A stretch of DNA of 64,000 nucleotides from a virus: the IMG/VR virus record IMGVR_UViG_3300048927_000157, positions 64,001 to 128,000 of that record. One strand, given 5' to 3'. The translations under genes were made by a program, and so were the position numbers. Below, piece by piece: positions 8,015 to 15,049 of this stretch (within the stretch, counting starts at the first letter, position 1; each line of letters starts with the position of its first letter). Under the pieces are notes generated by a model. That model was not told where the DNA came from. It searched no databases and saw only the letters and a program-made list of their open reading frames with translations.

Positions 8015-8611
8015 ATGTTCGATTCAGAAGAATACAGAGTAATTAAGATGCTCATTGAGGGCAACAAAGAAAAAGTCAAAGATAATGTTGAGTTGACAGC
8101 CGTTTTAGATACCATCCTACATAAGATAGAGGGAGTTAACGAGGTTTCGTTACCAACCAGTATCTCCAGAGAGGATATGGCAACTGTAACAGGATTAATC
8201 AATTCTATTGAAAATAACATTAAGAGATACACAAGTGCTCCAGGAGGAGCCAATCTTCTTTTGTTAGAAACTATTAAAAAAGAGATAACACAGGAGATGG
8301 TCTATCTGTCTTCCTTTAGAGATAGATTCATTTACGAATTAGAATTTCTCGATGAGGTTTTCAGGAAAGAGTTATTCTCACAGCTAGTAAAGGAAATTTC
8401 CACCAGAGATGGGATCTCCATAACACAGGCTGAAAAAGTTGTAAATATTGAAGACAGATACATGAAGATCAGAAGAGATTTACAAAGCTTAAAAATAATT
8501 TTAGGTAATGTTAAGACAAAATATTCGTTCTTTGAAAAATCGTTACAACTTATAATTCAGTCAGTTTCCGTAGCTGGTAAAGAACTTCATAACTCCAAAT
8601 TAGACAACTAA
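8015..8611 (+). CDS. coiled-coil protein, unknown
   Basis: 198 aa, all-helical with long charged heptad-like stretches (residues ~85-130 and ~140-185) and no membrane segment. It is the last gene before the ribonucleotide reductase promoter. A recombination-mediator-like or structural role is possible from fold alone; I recognise no family. Confidence 0.65.
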   Translation: MFDSEEYRVIKMLIEGNKEKVKDNVELTAVLDTILHKIEGVNEVSLPTSISREDMATVTGLINSIENNIKRYTSAPGGANLLLLETIKKEITQEMVYLSSFRDRFIYELEFLDEVFRKELFSQLVKEISTRDGISITQAEKVVNIEDRYMKIRRDLQSLKIILGNVKTKYSFFEKSLQLIIQSVSVAGKELHNSKLDN

Positions 8612-8628
8612 TATTTTCTATCAACAAT

Positions 8629-8659
8629 TTGTATGGTAGGGAAAAATTTTGTATCTTTG
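8629..8659 (+). promoter_or_regulatory. promoter of ribonucleotide reductase operon
   Basis: -33 TTG at 8629-8631, 20-nt spacer, -7 TATCTTTG at 8652-8659. It shares the TTTTGTATCTTTGCA form with the promoter at 4729-4759. Transcription should begin about 8663-8666, immediately before a terminator-like hairpin. Confidence 0.75.
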
Positions 8660-8668
8660 CATTTTATT

Positions 8669-8707
8669 AGGCTTCAGGATAATTCAACTCTTCCTGGAGC
8701 TTTTTTG
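8669..8707 (+). terminator. terminator-like hairpin in the nrdB leader
   Basis: Stem GCTTCAGGA/TCCTGGAGC (8671-8679, 8692-8700; one G-U pair, extendable by 1-2 bp), 12-nt loop, then TTTTTTG. It lies downstream of the promoter and 33 nt before the nrdB start, so it can terminate read-through from upstream and may also attenuate the RNR transcript itself. Confidence 0.7.
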
Positions 8708-8739
8708 TCTAATTAAGTTAACAACATATAAAATTTTTT

Positions 8740-9702
8740 ATGAACATTTTAAAGAAAAGGGTAAATTATAAACCGTTTGAATACCCTGAAGTGATGACCT
8801 TTATTGAGGCTATCAACAAATCATTCTGGGTTCACAGTGAGTTAGAATTCACAGCCGATGTCCAGGATTTCAAATCAAACTTATCTCCTATGGAGCAAGA
8901 GGTAGTAAAAAGAAGCCTTTTAGGAATTGCTCAAGTTGAAGTAGGAGTTAAAACTTTCTGGGGAGATCTTTACAGGCTGTTTCCGAAACCAGAATTTAAT
9001 GGTCTTGGTGGTACATTTGCTGAGTGTGAGTTTAGACACTCTGAGGCTTACTCCAGACTACTTGAAGTTTTAGGATTTAATGATGAATTCTTAACTTTAG
9101 TTCAAGATACTCCTGTTTTCCAAGAGAAATTAGAAGTTATTGAAAAACACCTGAGTTCAAAAGATATTGTAGAGAAGTTATTATTCTTCACAATAGTTAT
9201 TGAGAACTCTTCCCTGTTCAGTCAGTTTGCTAACATTTTGTCATTCACCAAGTTCAAAGGTTACATGAAAAATGTGTCAAACGTAATTGCCTGGACATCC
9301 ATTGATGAGCAAGTACATGCAAATGCAGGTATCTACATATTAAACAAGATCAAAGAAGAAAATCCAGACCCACAGTACCTGAAAGAACTGGAAAAGTCAA
9401 CTCATGAGTTTGTAAAAGAATACATTCAATATGAGGAAAAACTTTTAGATTGGATTTACGAAAATGGAGAGCTTGATTTTTTCTCAAAGAAAGACATGGT
9501 AAACTTCATGAAGCACAGAATAGATACAGCCTTAGTTCAAATGAACTTTGCAAAAGCATTTAATATTACCTCTGATGAGTACAAGCCTATGGCTTGGTTT
9601 GATGAAGAGGTTTTTGCCAACGAGCTGGATGATTTTTTTGCAAAAAGACCAACAGCTTATACAAAGCACGATAAGAGCATAACAGCAAACGATTTATTCT
9701 AA
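8740..9702 (+). CDS. nrdB: ribonucleoside-diphosphate reductase, class I beta subunit
   Basis: 320 aa. Houses the diiron-tyrosyl radical centre that reduces NDPs to dNDPs with the alpha subunit at 10831. Metal ligands are visible: Glu67 (QVEVG; the family often has Asp here), Glu97 and His100 (EFRH), Glu155 (VIENS), Glu190 and His193 (EQVH). Tyr104, four residues after His100, is the radical tyrosine. Length is normal for a short phage NrdB. It opens the operon; the next start codon overlaps its stop (TAATG). Supplies deoxynucleotides for phage replication. Confidence 0.95.
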   Translation: MNILKKRVNYKPFEYPEVMTFIEAINKSFWVHSELEFTADVQDFKSNLSPMEQEVVKRSLLGIAQVEVGVKTFWGDLYRLFPKPEFNGLGGTFAECEFRHSEAYSRLLEVLGFNDEFLTLVQDTPVFQEKLEVIEKHLSSKDIVEKLLFFTIVIENSSLFSQFANILSFTKFKGYMKNVSNVIAWTSIDEQVHANAGIYILNKIKEENPDPQYLKELEKSTHEFVKEYIQYEEKLLDWIYENGELDFFSKKDMVNFMKHRIDTALVQMNFAKAFNITSDEYKPMAWFDEEVFANELDDFFAKRPTAYTKHDKSITANDLF

Positions 9703-9812
9703 TGTCAACATTTGCAGGTAACCATTTTTACTGCTGGAATTGTGGTAAAGATTTAGATTGGTACGAAATTTGTAACTGTACTGATGAGTCCTCAGAAGAG
9801 GAAGAAGATTAA
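9702..9812 (+). CDS. 36-aa Zn-ribbon peptide coupled to nrdB
   Basis: ATG at 9702 overlaps the nrdB stop (TAATG); TAA at 9810-9812. The peptide has two cysteine pairs, CWNC (residues 11-14) and CNC (24-26), a likely zinc knuckle, followed by an acidic tail (TDESSEEEED). The tight coupling suggests co-expression with NrdB. Function unknown; the acidic tail resembles those of small protein-binding or DNA-mimic peptides. Confidence 0.5.
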   Translation: MSTFAGNHFYCWNCGKDLDWYEICNCTDESSEEEED

Positions 9813-9827
9813 CTAAAAAAGAAAAGT

Positions 9828-10154
9828 ATGGAAATATTCAAGTTTTATAAAGACACAGACAGTAAATGGTATATTGACTATCCTAAGTGGGAGGGTGAAA
9901 AATGGGAACTAGAAATGGTTTCTGGAGCCGACACACTTTTAGAGTTAATAGCCCAAGGAGATGATAAAGTATCTATTGGAATGGCTTTAGAAGAGTTTGA
10001 AGACTACAACTTAACTTTAAAATTCTTAAGAGAACACGAAGGAGGTGGATGGTATGAGGTTCAAGACTATTTATTTAAGTTCGAGGTGTGGTTATGCCAT
10101 GTAACAAAATTTGTCTTCGGACATCTACCTGAAACCCTTTATATTAAAGTATAA
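9828..10154 (+). CDS. DUF6717-like protein
   Basis: 108 aa. The order SKWYIDYP, VSGADTLLELI, LREHEGGGWYEV and a WLC...LPETLYIKV ending matches, from memory, the DUF6717 family (W-F-D, SGADT, GGNWY, WLC, P-x-x-I/L-Y-V). The biochemical function of that family is not known. Located between the RNR beta and alpha genes. Confidence 0.6.
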   Translation: MEIFKFYKDTDSKWYIDYPKWEGEKWELEMVSGADTLLELIAQGDDKVSIGMALEEFEDYNLTLKFLREHEGGGWYEVQDYLFKFEVWLCHVTKFVFGHLPETLYIKV

Positions 10155-10170
10155 TCAAAAAATTAAAATT

Positions 10171-10494
10171 ATGTTAGAAAATTTAGCAGTAGTAGAAGCC
10201 CAAGTAGGAGCTTCTGAAAGAGATGGTGGAACCTGGATCAGGTTTACAACCACAGAGAATGTCACATTATCAGACTATGTAACTCTAGATATTGGTTTAC
10301 CTTGGACACTTAAATTCAAAATCGGTACAATATCTGCCCAAGATTTTCCTCAGGTATATGTGGTAACAGCCCATTTCAAAGGGTCTAATGGTGATAAGAC
10401 TAACATTGATGTTAGAAAAGTCCTTGGGAAAAAAGTGGCTTTAGTGAATGAAGAACAAAATAAACAATTTAAAAAGTCAGAAGGCTTAATATAA
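10171..10494 (+). CDS. small beta-rich protein, paralogue 1 of tandem pair
   Basis: 107 aa from the ATG at 10171; an in-frame ATG at 10111 would overlap the previous gene by 44 nt and add a sequence absent from the paralogue. It aligns along its length with the next gene: DGGTWIRF/DGGTRVVF, LKFK, VTAHFKG/ITANFRG, IDVRKVLG/LDVKKLVG and an identical FKxSEGL end. Probably a compact beta domain. Unknown role, placed between RNR subunits. Confidence 0.7.
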   Translation: MLENLAVVEAQVGASERDGGTWIRFTTTENVTLSDYVTLDIGLPWTLKFKIGTISAQDFPQVYVVTAHFKGSNGDKTNIDVRKVLGKKVALVNEEQNKQFKKSEGLI

Positions 10495-10495
10495 T

Positions 10496-10813
10496 ATGGA
10501 AGATTTAAAAATAACAGCAGCACAATTAGCTTCATCTAACATGGATGGAGGAACCAGAGTAGTATTCGGAAGTGTAGAACCTGTAAAACTGGGTGAATAT
10601 TTCACTGTAGAATATGAAGGAGAAAGATTAAAGTTTAAAACTTGCATCGTCTCATCTTTTCCTGGAACTGATCTTTATGCTATCACAGCCAATTTCAGAG
10701 GAAACAGATACATTGAGGATTCTCTGGATGTTAAGAAATTAGTTGGATTGGAGCTGACTAAAGCCGATGAAGAGGCTCAAAAAAGATTCAAGGACTCAGA
10801 AGGGTTGTGTTAA
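10496..10813 (+). CDS. small beta-rich protein, paralogue 2 of tandem pair
   Basis: 105 aa, starting one base after the stop of its paralogue at 10171-10494 and similar to it throughout (shared DGGT, LKFK, TAxFxG, DVxKxxG and FKxSEGL). This is a recent-to-moderate tandem duplication that has diverged to about one third identity by eye. The next gene is nrdA, 17 nt away. Confidence 0.7.
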   Translation: MEDLKITAAQLASSNMDGGTRVVFGSVEPVKLGEYFTVEYEGERLKFKTCIVSSFPGTDLYAITANFRGNRYIEDSLDVKKLVGLELTKADEEAQKRFKDSEGLC

Positions 10814-10830
10814 TAAATTAAATAAAATAA

Positions 10831-12507
10831 ATGAGAGATAAATTGTGGTGGTTTAATGAAGAGTCTGAGCAGGTTCTTAACAGAGGCTACCTTTTGAAAG
10901 GAGAAACAATCAATGATGCAATTGACAGGATTACCACAGCAATGTGTAAGCAATTGTACAGACCAGAATTAAAGGAGAAGTTCAAAGAAGTTATTGAAAG
11001 AGGATGGGTTTCACTTTCTTCTCCTGTCTGGGCTAATATGGGAACAAGAAGAGGTTTGCCAATCTCTTGCTTCAATGTTCACGTTCCTGATTCAATTGAG
11101 GGGATCACAGCCAAGAGTGGTGAGGTGATTATGCAAACTAAACAAGGTGGAGGAACTTCAGGTTACTTCGGGGAATTAAGAGAAAGAGGAACAGCTATTA
11201 CCGACAATGGTAAATCTTCAGGTCCTGTTTCATTCATGAGACTATTTGACACTACAATGGATGTAGTTTCTCAGGGTGGAGTTAGAAGAGGAGCCTTTGC
11301 TGCTTATCTTGACATTGACCACGGAGATATCGAAGAGTTCTTGGCAATCAAAGATATAGGTAGCCCTATTCAGAACTTGTTTACTGGAGTCTGTGTTCCA
11401 GATTATTGGATGCAGGAGATGATTGAAGGAGACATGGACAAGAGAAAGATCTGGGCAAGAGTACTGGAATCCAGACAACAAAAGGGATTACCTTACATTT
11501 TCTTCTCTGACAATATCAACAGAAGTAAACCAGAAGTGTACAAAGATCTTGGTCTAAGAATCAATTCATCTAATCTGTGTTCTGAAATTGCTTTACCATC
11601 CACCTTTGAAGAATCATTCGTATGCTGCTTAGCTTCAATGAACCTGGAACTATATGATGAGTGGAAAGACACTGATGCTGTTAAACTAGCCATTTGGATG
11701 CTGGATGCCGTAATGTCTGAATTCATAGAAAAGACTAAGGACAACGAATTCATGAAACCAGCTCACACATTTGCTAGAAGACACAGAGCTTTAGGGTTAG
11801 GTGTTATGGGATGGCACTCATTCCTACAAAGCAAAATGCTTCCGTTTACGGGAATCCCTGCAACGAGCTATACTACGATCATTTTTAAGCAGCTTCAGAA
11901 GCAGTCATTAGAGGCTTCTAAAGAGTTGGCTGAGATCTACGGTGAACCAGAGCTTTTAAAGGGGTATGGAAGAAGAAATACAACTTTGATGGCTATTGCC
12001 CCAACTACTTCGAGTTCTTCGATTTTAGGGCAGGTTTCTCCAGGAATTGAGCCTTTTACATCCAACTATTATAAAGCTGGATTAGCTAAGGGTAACTTCA
12101 TGAGAAAGAACAAGTATCTTCAGCAACTTCTAGAAGAGAAAGGATTAGACAACGAAGAAACTTGGAGAGTGATTATGCTTGCTCACGGATCTGTTCAAAC
12201 CTTAGACTGTCTGGATGAAGATGAAAAAGCCGTATTTAAGACATTCCAAGAGATTAATCAGTTTGCTCTGATAGATCAGGCTGCTCTAAGACAGCAATTC
12301 ATTGACCAGACTCAGAGTTTAAACCTGAGTATTCCTCCAGAGATGCAGGTTAAGGATGTCAACCATCTTTACATTGATGCCTGGAAGAAAGGAGTAAAAA
12401 CACTTTATTACCAAAGAAGTAAGAGTGTTGCAAAAGAGCTCCTATCTAATATTGTACAACCTAAAACAGAATCTTACGGTCCGACTTGTGAATCGTGTGA
12501 TGCTTAA
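10831..12507 (+). CDS. nrdA: ribonucleoside-diphosphate reductase, class I alpha subunit (no ATP cone)
   Basis: 558 aa, against about 760 in E. coli. Catalytic residues: Cys80 (PISCFN), the Asn248-x-Cys250-x-Glu252 loop (NLCSE), Cys265/266 (FVCCL), the radical-transfer Tyr pair in TLYYQRS, and a C-terminal CESC redox pair reduced by thioredoxin/glutaredoxin. The N-terminal ATP-cone is missing: the protein starts directly before the barrel. It should therefore escape dATP shut-off, as in several phage RNRs. Partner is NrdB at 8740. Confidence 0.95.
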   Translation: MRDKLWWFNEESEQVLNRGYLLKGETINDAIDRITTAMCKQLYRPELKEKFKEVIERGWVSLSSPVWANMGTRRGLPISCFNVHVPDSIEGITAKSGEVIMQTKQGGGTSGYFGELRERGTAITDNGKSSGPVSFMRLFDTTMDVVSQGGVRRGAFAAYLDIDHGDIEEFLAIKDIGSPIQNLFTGVCVPDYWMQEMIEGDMDKRKIWARVLESRQQKGLPYIFFSDNINRSKPEVYKDLGLRINSSNLCSEIALPSTFEESFVCCLASMNLELYDEWKDTDAVKLAIWMLDAVMSEFIEKTKDNEFMKPAHTFARRHRALGLGVMGWHSFLQSKMLPFTGIPATSYTTIIFKQLQKQSLEASKELAEIYGEPELLKGYGRRNTTLMAIAPTTSSSSILGQVSPGIEPFTSNYYKAGLAKGNFMRKNKYLQQLLEEKGLDNEETWRVIMLAHGSVQTLDCLDEDEKAVFKTFQEINQFALIDQAALRQQFIDQTQSLNLSIPPEMQVKDVNHLYIDAWKKGVKTLYYQRSKSVAKELLSNIVQPKTESYGPTCESCDA

Positions 12508-12511
12508 TTAG

Positions 12512-12574
12512 TGTTAAAATTTTGTTAAACTAGACCTGTGCTATTGCATAGGTCTTTTATTTTTTATATATTTG
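12512..12574 (+). promoter_or_regulatory. promoter with inverted TTTAACA-type repeat (composite module B)
   Basis: -33 TTG at 12544-12546, 20-nt spacer, -7 TATATTTG at 12567-12574. Upstream 12512-12529 reads TGTTAAAATTTTGTTAAA, the exact reverse complement of the 18-bp element at 13119-13136. The TTG lies in the loop of the terminator hairpin. Drives the HD hydrolase gene, 18 nt downstream. Confidence 0.75.
12532..12566 (+). terminator. terminator of the RNR operon
   Basis: AGACCTGTG/CATAGGTCT stem (12532-12540, 12547-12555; one G-U pair) with loop CTATTG, then a T-rich tract. It overlaps the promoter of the HD hydrolase. Confidence 0.75.
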
Positions 12575-12592
12575 CAGTAAAATTAAAACAAA

Positions 12593-13111
12593 ATGACAAA
12601 TTTAATTCAATACTTCATTCATCTGCATGATGTAGAAGTAAACCAAAAGTATGCAGATACTCTTCCTTATAGTTTTCATCTTCATGCTGTCTCAGCTCAA
12701 CATACAAAGTTTCAACATTTATTGAAAAATAAAGCAGATAGAGAAATAACATTCATTGGCTGCTTTGCTCACGATTCAATTGAAGATGGTAGACTTTCTT
12801 ATAATGACTTGGTTAAACTACACAGTAATGCTTTAGCTGAAATCGTGTTTCTTTGTACTGACTTTAAAGGTAGAAACAGATCTGAGAGAAAACCAATTGA
12901 GCTTTACATCCAACTGGCTGAGAATGACCTGGCTCTGTTTGTGAAACTTTGTGACATTATGGCTAATGTGAAATTTAGCATCCTTACCAACTCTAGAATG
13001 TTCAGTGCATATAAGAGAGAGTACTATGATAAGGTAAAACCTTATGCTTATGAACCAAAGTACAAAGAGATGTACGATTATATAGAATCACTTTTAAGTA
13101 TAAAAAATTAA
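12593..13111 (+). CDS. single-domain HD hydrolase, MESH1/SpoT-like (p)ppGpp hydrolase
   Basis: 172 aa. The RSH hydrolase pattern is intact: His in YSFHLHAV (29/31), His60-Asp61 and Glu64-Asp65 in CFAHDSIEDG, and FVKLCDIMANV with Asp121 and Asn125, equivalent to the VKLADxLxN motif. There is no synthetase, TGS or ACT domain, so it looks like a small alarmone hydrolase. Members hydrolyse ppGpp to GDP and pyrophosphate; MESH1 also dephosphorylates NADPH. A phage copy could stop the stringent response during infection. It sits alone between two promoters. Substrate is inferred from family only. Confidence 0.75.
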   Translation: MTNLIQYFIHLHDVEVNQKYADTLPYSFHLHAVSAQHTKFQHLLKNKADREITFIGCFAHDSIEDGRLSYNDLVKLHSNALAEIVFLCTDFKGRNRSERKPIELYIQLAENDLALFVKLCDIMANVKFSILTNSRMFSAYKREYYDKVKPYAYEPKYKEMYDYIESLLSIKN

Positions 13112-13118
13112 TAGTACA

Positions 13119-13176
13119 TTTAACAAAATTTTAACAGTCAAAGACTTGTGTAATTCAAAAATTTGACATATATTTG
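13119..13176 (+). promoter_or_regulatory. promoter of the six-gene envelope operon, with TTTAACA repeat
   Basis: -33 TTG at 13146-13148, 20-nt spacer, -7 TATATTTG at 13169-13176. The 18-bp element TTTAACAAAATTTTAACA occupies 13119-13136, ending 9 nt before the TTG. Unlike the other TTTAACA sites there is no clear terminator stem here. First gene starts at 13198. Confidence 0.8.
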
Positions 13177-13197
13177 CACTATCAAAACAACTAAACA

Positions 13198-13887
13198 ATG
13201 GGATTCAAAGATTTATTTATAACAGGAGACGATGGTGATAAAAAACCAGAAGTTAAAAAAGAAGCTCCTAAGACAATGCCATCATCAATACCGACTGGAC
13301 AAACCTATGTTCCTACAAGCATGCCGACTGAGATTCCAACTTCAACAGTAAATGTAGACAACGGGGCTCTAGCAGCAGTACTGACAGCAGTTCAGGAAAC
13401 TTACAGAAATGGTTTCAACTCTTTAAACAGACAGGGATACGATTTCTTTGAGTACTATCAATCAATCAAATCTATCAATGGAACCAATGCTGATTCATAT
13501 AAGATGGCTTACACACTAGGTAAATCAATGAATCCCAGCATTTCTCCAGAAAGTCTAGCCTCCGATTCCGAGTTCTACATTACTGAAATTAACAAAGTGT
13601 TCACTCAATTTGAATCGGCAGGAAAGGCAAAAGCTCTAGAAATAGAAACTCAGAAGAATCAAAGTAAGATGGGTCTAAAAGGGGAGATAGAAGCAACTCA
13701 ATCGGAAATCTCTAGACTCCAGGCTGAATTGGAACAGAAAACAGCTCAACTAAGTAACATAGATTCACAATTTGATCCTGTGCTATCTGAAGTGAACTTA
13801 AAGCTGGAAGCTAACAAAATTGCCAGAAATGAAATAGTTTCATCCATTGAAGAGGTGGCAAATAACATTAAAAATTACTTACAATAA
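13198..13887 (+). CDS. coiled-coil protein, first gene of envelope operon
   Basis: 229 aa. Residues ~1-50 are a Lys/Glu then Pro/Thr/Ser-rich low-complexity linker; ~58-145 are a helical domain; ~150-229 form a long coiled coil rich in Gln, Glu and Lys. No signal peptide or membrane helix, so cytoplasmic. It is followed at once by a PspA-like membrane coiled-coil protein, and the two coiled coils could pair. Family not recognised. The operon context, an ABC transporter with a peptidoglycan-bound binding protein, suggests a cytoplasmic scaffold or regulator. Confidence 0.75.
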   Translation: MGFKDLFITGDDGDKKPEVKKEAPKTMPSSIPTGQTYVPTSMPTEIPTSTVNVDNGALAAVLTAVQETYRNGFNSLNRQGYDFFEYYQSIKSINGTNADSYKMAYTLGKSMNPSISPESLASDSEFYITEINKVFTQFESAGKAKALEIETQKNQSKMGLKGEIEATQSEISRLQAELEQKTAQLSNIDSQFDPVLSEVNLKLEANKIARNEIVSSIEEVANNIKNYLQ

Positions 13888-13888
13888 T

Positions 13889-15019
13889 ATGCAACAACAA
13901 AATTTCGTACAAGAAAAAGTATTGAATTATCCTATTTTACAACACTTTAATAAGGATAATGGGGAGATTGTACTGAACCCTCAAGGTGGAGGGCAGTTAA
14001 AGCCAGTTGGTAAGGCTGTGTTTGGAACAGTAGCTACGGCTGGTGTAATAGGAGGAGGTTATTTAATTTGGACATATATTCTGCCTCCAGTAATGATTAT
14101 GCTTGGTCAATTCTTAGCTCTGGCAGCAACAGGAGTAGCAGCAATTGGATTGTTCTTTTTACTACCAACAATCATTAAGGCACTTAAAAGATTTGCTAAA
14201 AACTCAGAAAAGGCTTTAATTAGAGAAGACCCCTTTGGAGAATTGGAGGATCAAAAAGCCAAAATGCTTGCTCAAAGATTAAAATTCAAAGAATCTAAAG
14301 CTAAAATCAAAGCTCTTAAAACCACAATGCAAAGTGAAGCCTATAAGAGTGAGGGAGACAGTAAGGATTGTCAGGATAGAATTACCTCAATCAGGAATTA
14401 CTGCCTTAAACTTAGAAGTAAGAGAGAAGAATTGCTTAAGCAACATGGTGCTGGTTATGTAGACTCAGATGAGATTACGGAGATTGACAATGAGCTTGCT
14501 AAGAAACTTTCTGAAGGACAGAGATTGGATTATCAATTAGCTCAAAGTAAATCATTTGTTCAGAAATACGGAACTAGAGCAAACGTTATGGCTAAGTTGG
14601 ATAGAAATCTTTCTAAGGCTGAAACTGCTATGGACATCAAAATTCAGGATTTCGATGTGACTATTGACATGTTGAAGAAAGATTATCAGTTTGCTAAAAA
14701 TTCCAAGGATGCTACAGATGCAGCAAAATCAGCTATGCAGTTCACTAAAGACTGGCAGTTAGACTATGCAATGGAAGTTGTAACTAGCACCATATCATTA
14801 GACTTGGCTAGAACTTCAGAGAACTTACTAGACATTGACAAGTTAACCAGTGAGTACACTGTGGATAATGATGAGATGTTTAACAGATTAGATACTCTAG
14901 CTAACAAGATTTCTGGTGGACAGGATCTAGTGCCTCAGGCTAAACAATACTCAAGTCCTAATTATAGGCTAACCGAATCTGATAAACAATCATCAGGTGG
15001 TTTCGGGAACTTATTTTAA
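13889..15019 (+). CDS. membrane-anchored coiled-coil protein, PspA/IM30-like architecture
   Basis: 376 aa from the ATG at 13889, directly after the TAA of the previous gene; an in-frame ATG at 13847 would overlap that gene by 41 nt and is less likely. A polar ~30-residue N-terminus precedes two transmembrane helices (about residues 37-62 and 64-92), then a long helical cytoplasmic region (~110-350) with alternating Lys/Glu and Asp-rich heptads, and a disordered Ser/Gly tail. The helical hairpin layout resembles PspA/Vipp1 membrane-stress proteins, but a real PspA lacks these two TM helices. Probably an inner-membrane scaffold for the transporter encoded downstream. Confidence 0.7.
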   Translation: MQQQNFVQEKVLNYPILQHFNKDNGEIVLNPQGGGQLKPVGKAVFGTVATAGVIGGGYLIWTYILPPVMIMLGQFLALAATGVAAIGLFFLLPTIIKALKRFAKNSEKALIREDPFGELEDQKAKMLAQRLKFKESKAKIKALKTTMQSEAYKSEGDSKDCQDRITSIRNYCLKLRSKREELLKQHGAGYVDSDEITEIDNELAKKLSEGQRLDYQLAQSKSFVQKYGTRANVMAKLDRNLSKAETAMDIKIQDFDVTIDMLKKDYQFAKNSKDATDAAKSAMQFTKDWQLDYAMEVVTSTISLDLARTSENLLDIDKLTSEYTVDNDEMFNRLDTLANKISGGQDLVPQAKQYSSPNYRLTESDKQSSGGFGNLF

Positions 15020-15049
15020 TTAACAAACAAAAGATAAAATTACAAAACA

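Noticed and set aside
13847-13888. Upstream start for the membrane coiled-coil gene
   Set aside because: It would overlap the preceding gene by 41 nt; the ATG at 13889 follows the stop directly and fits the local TAA-T-ATG pattern.
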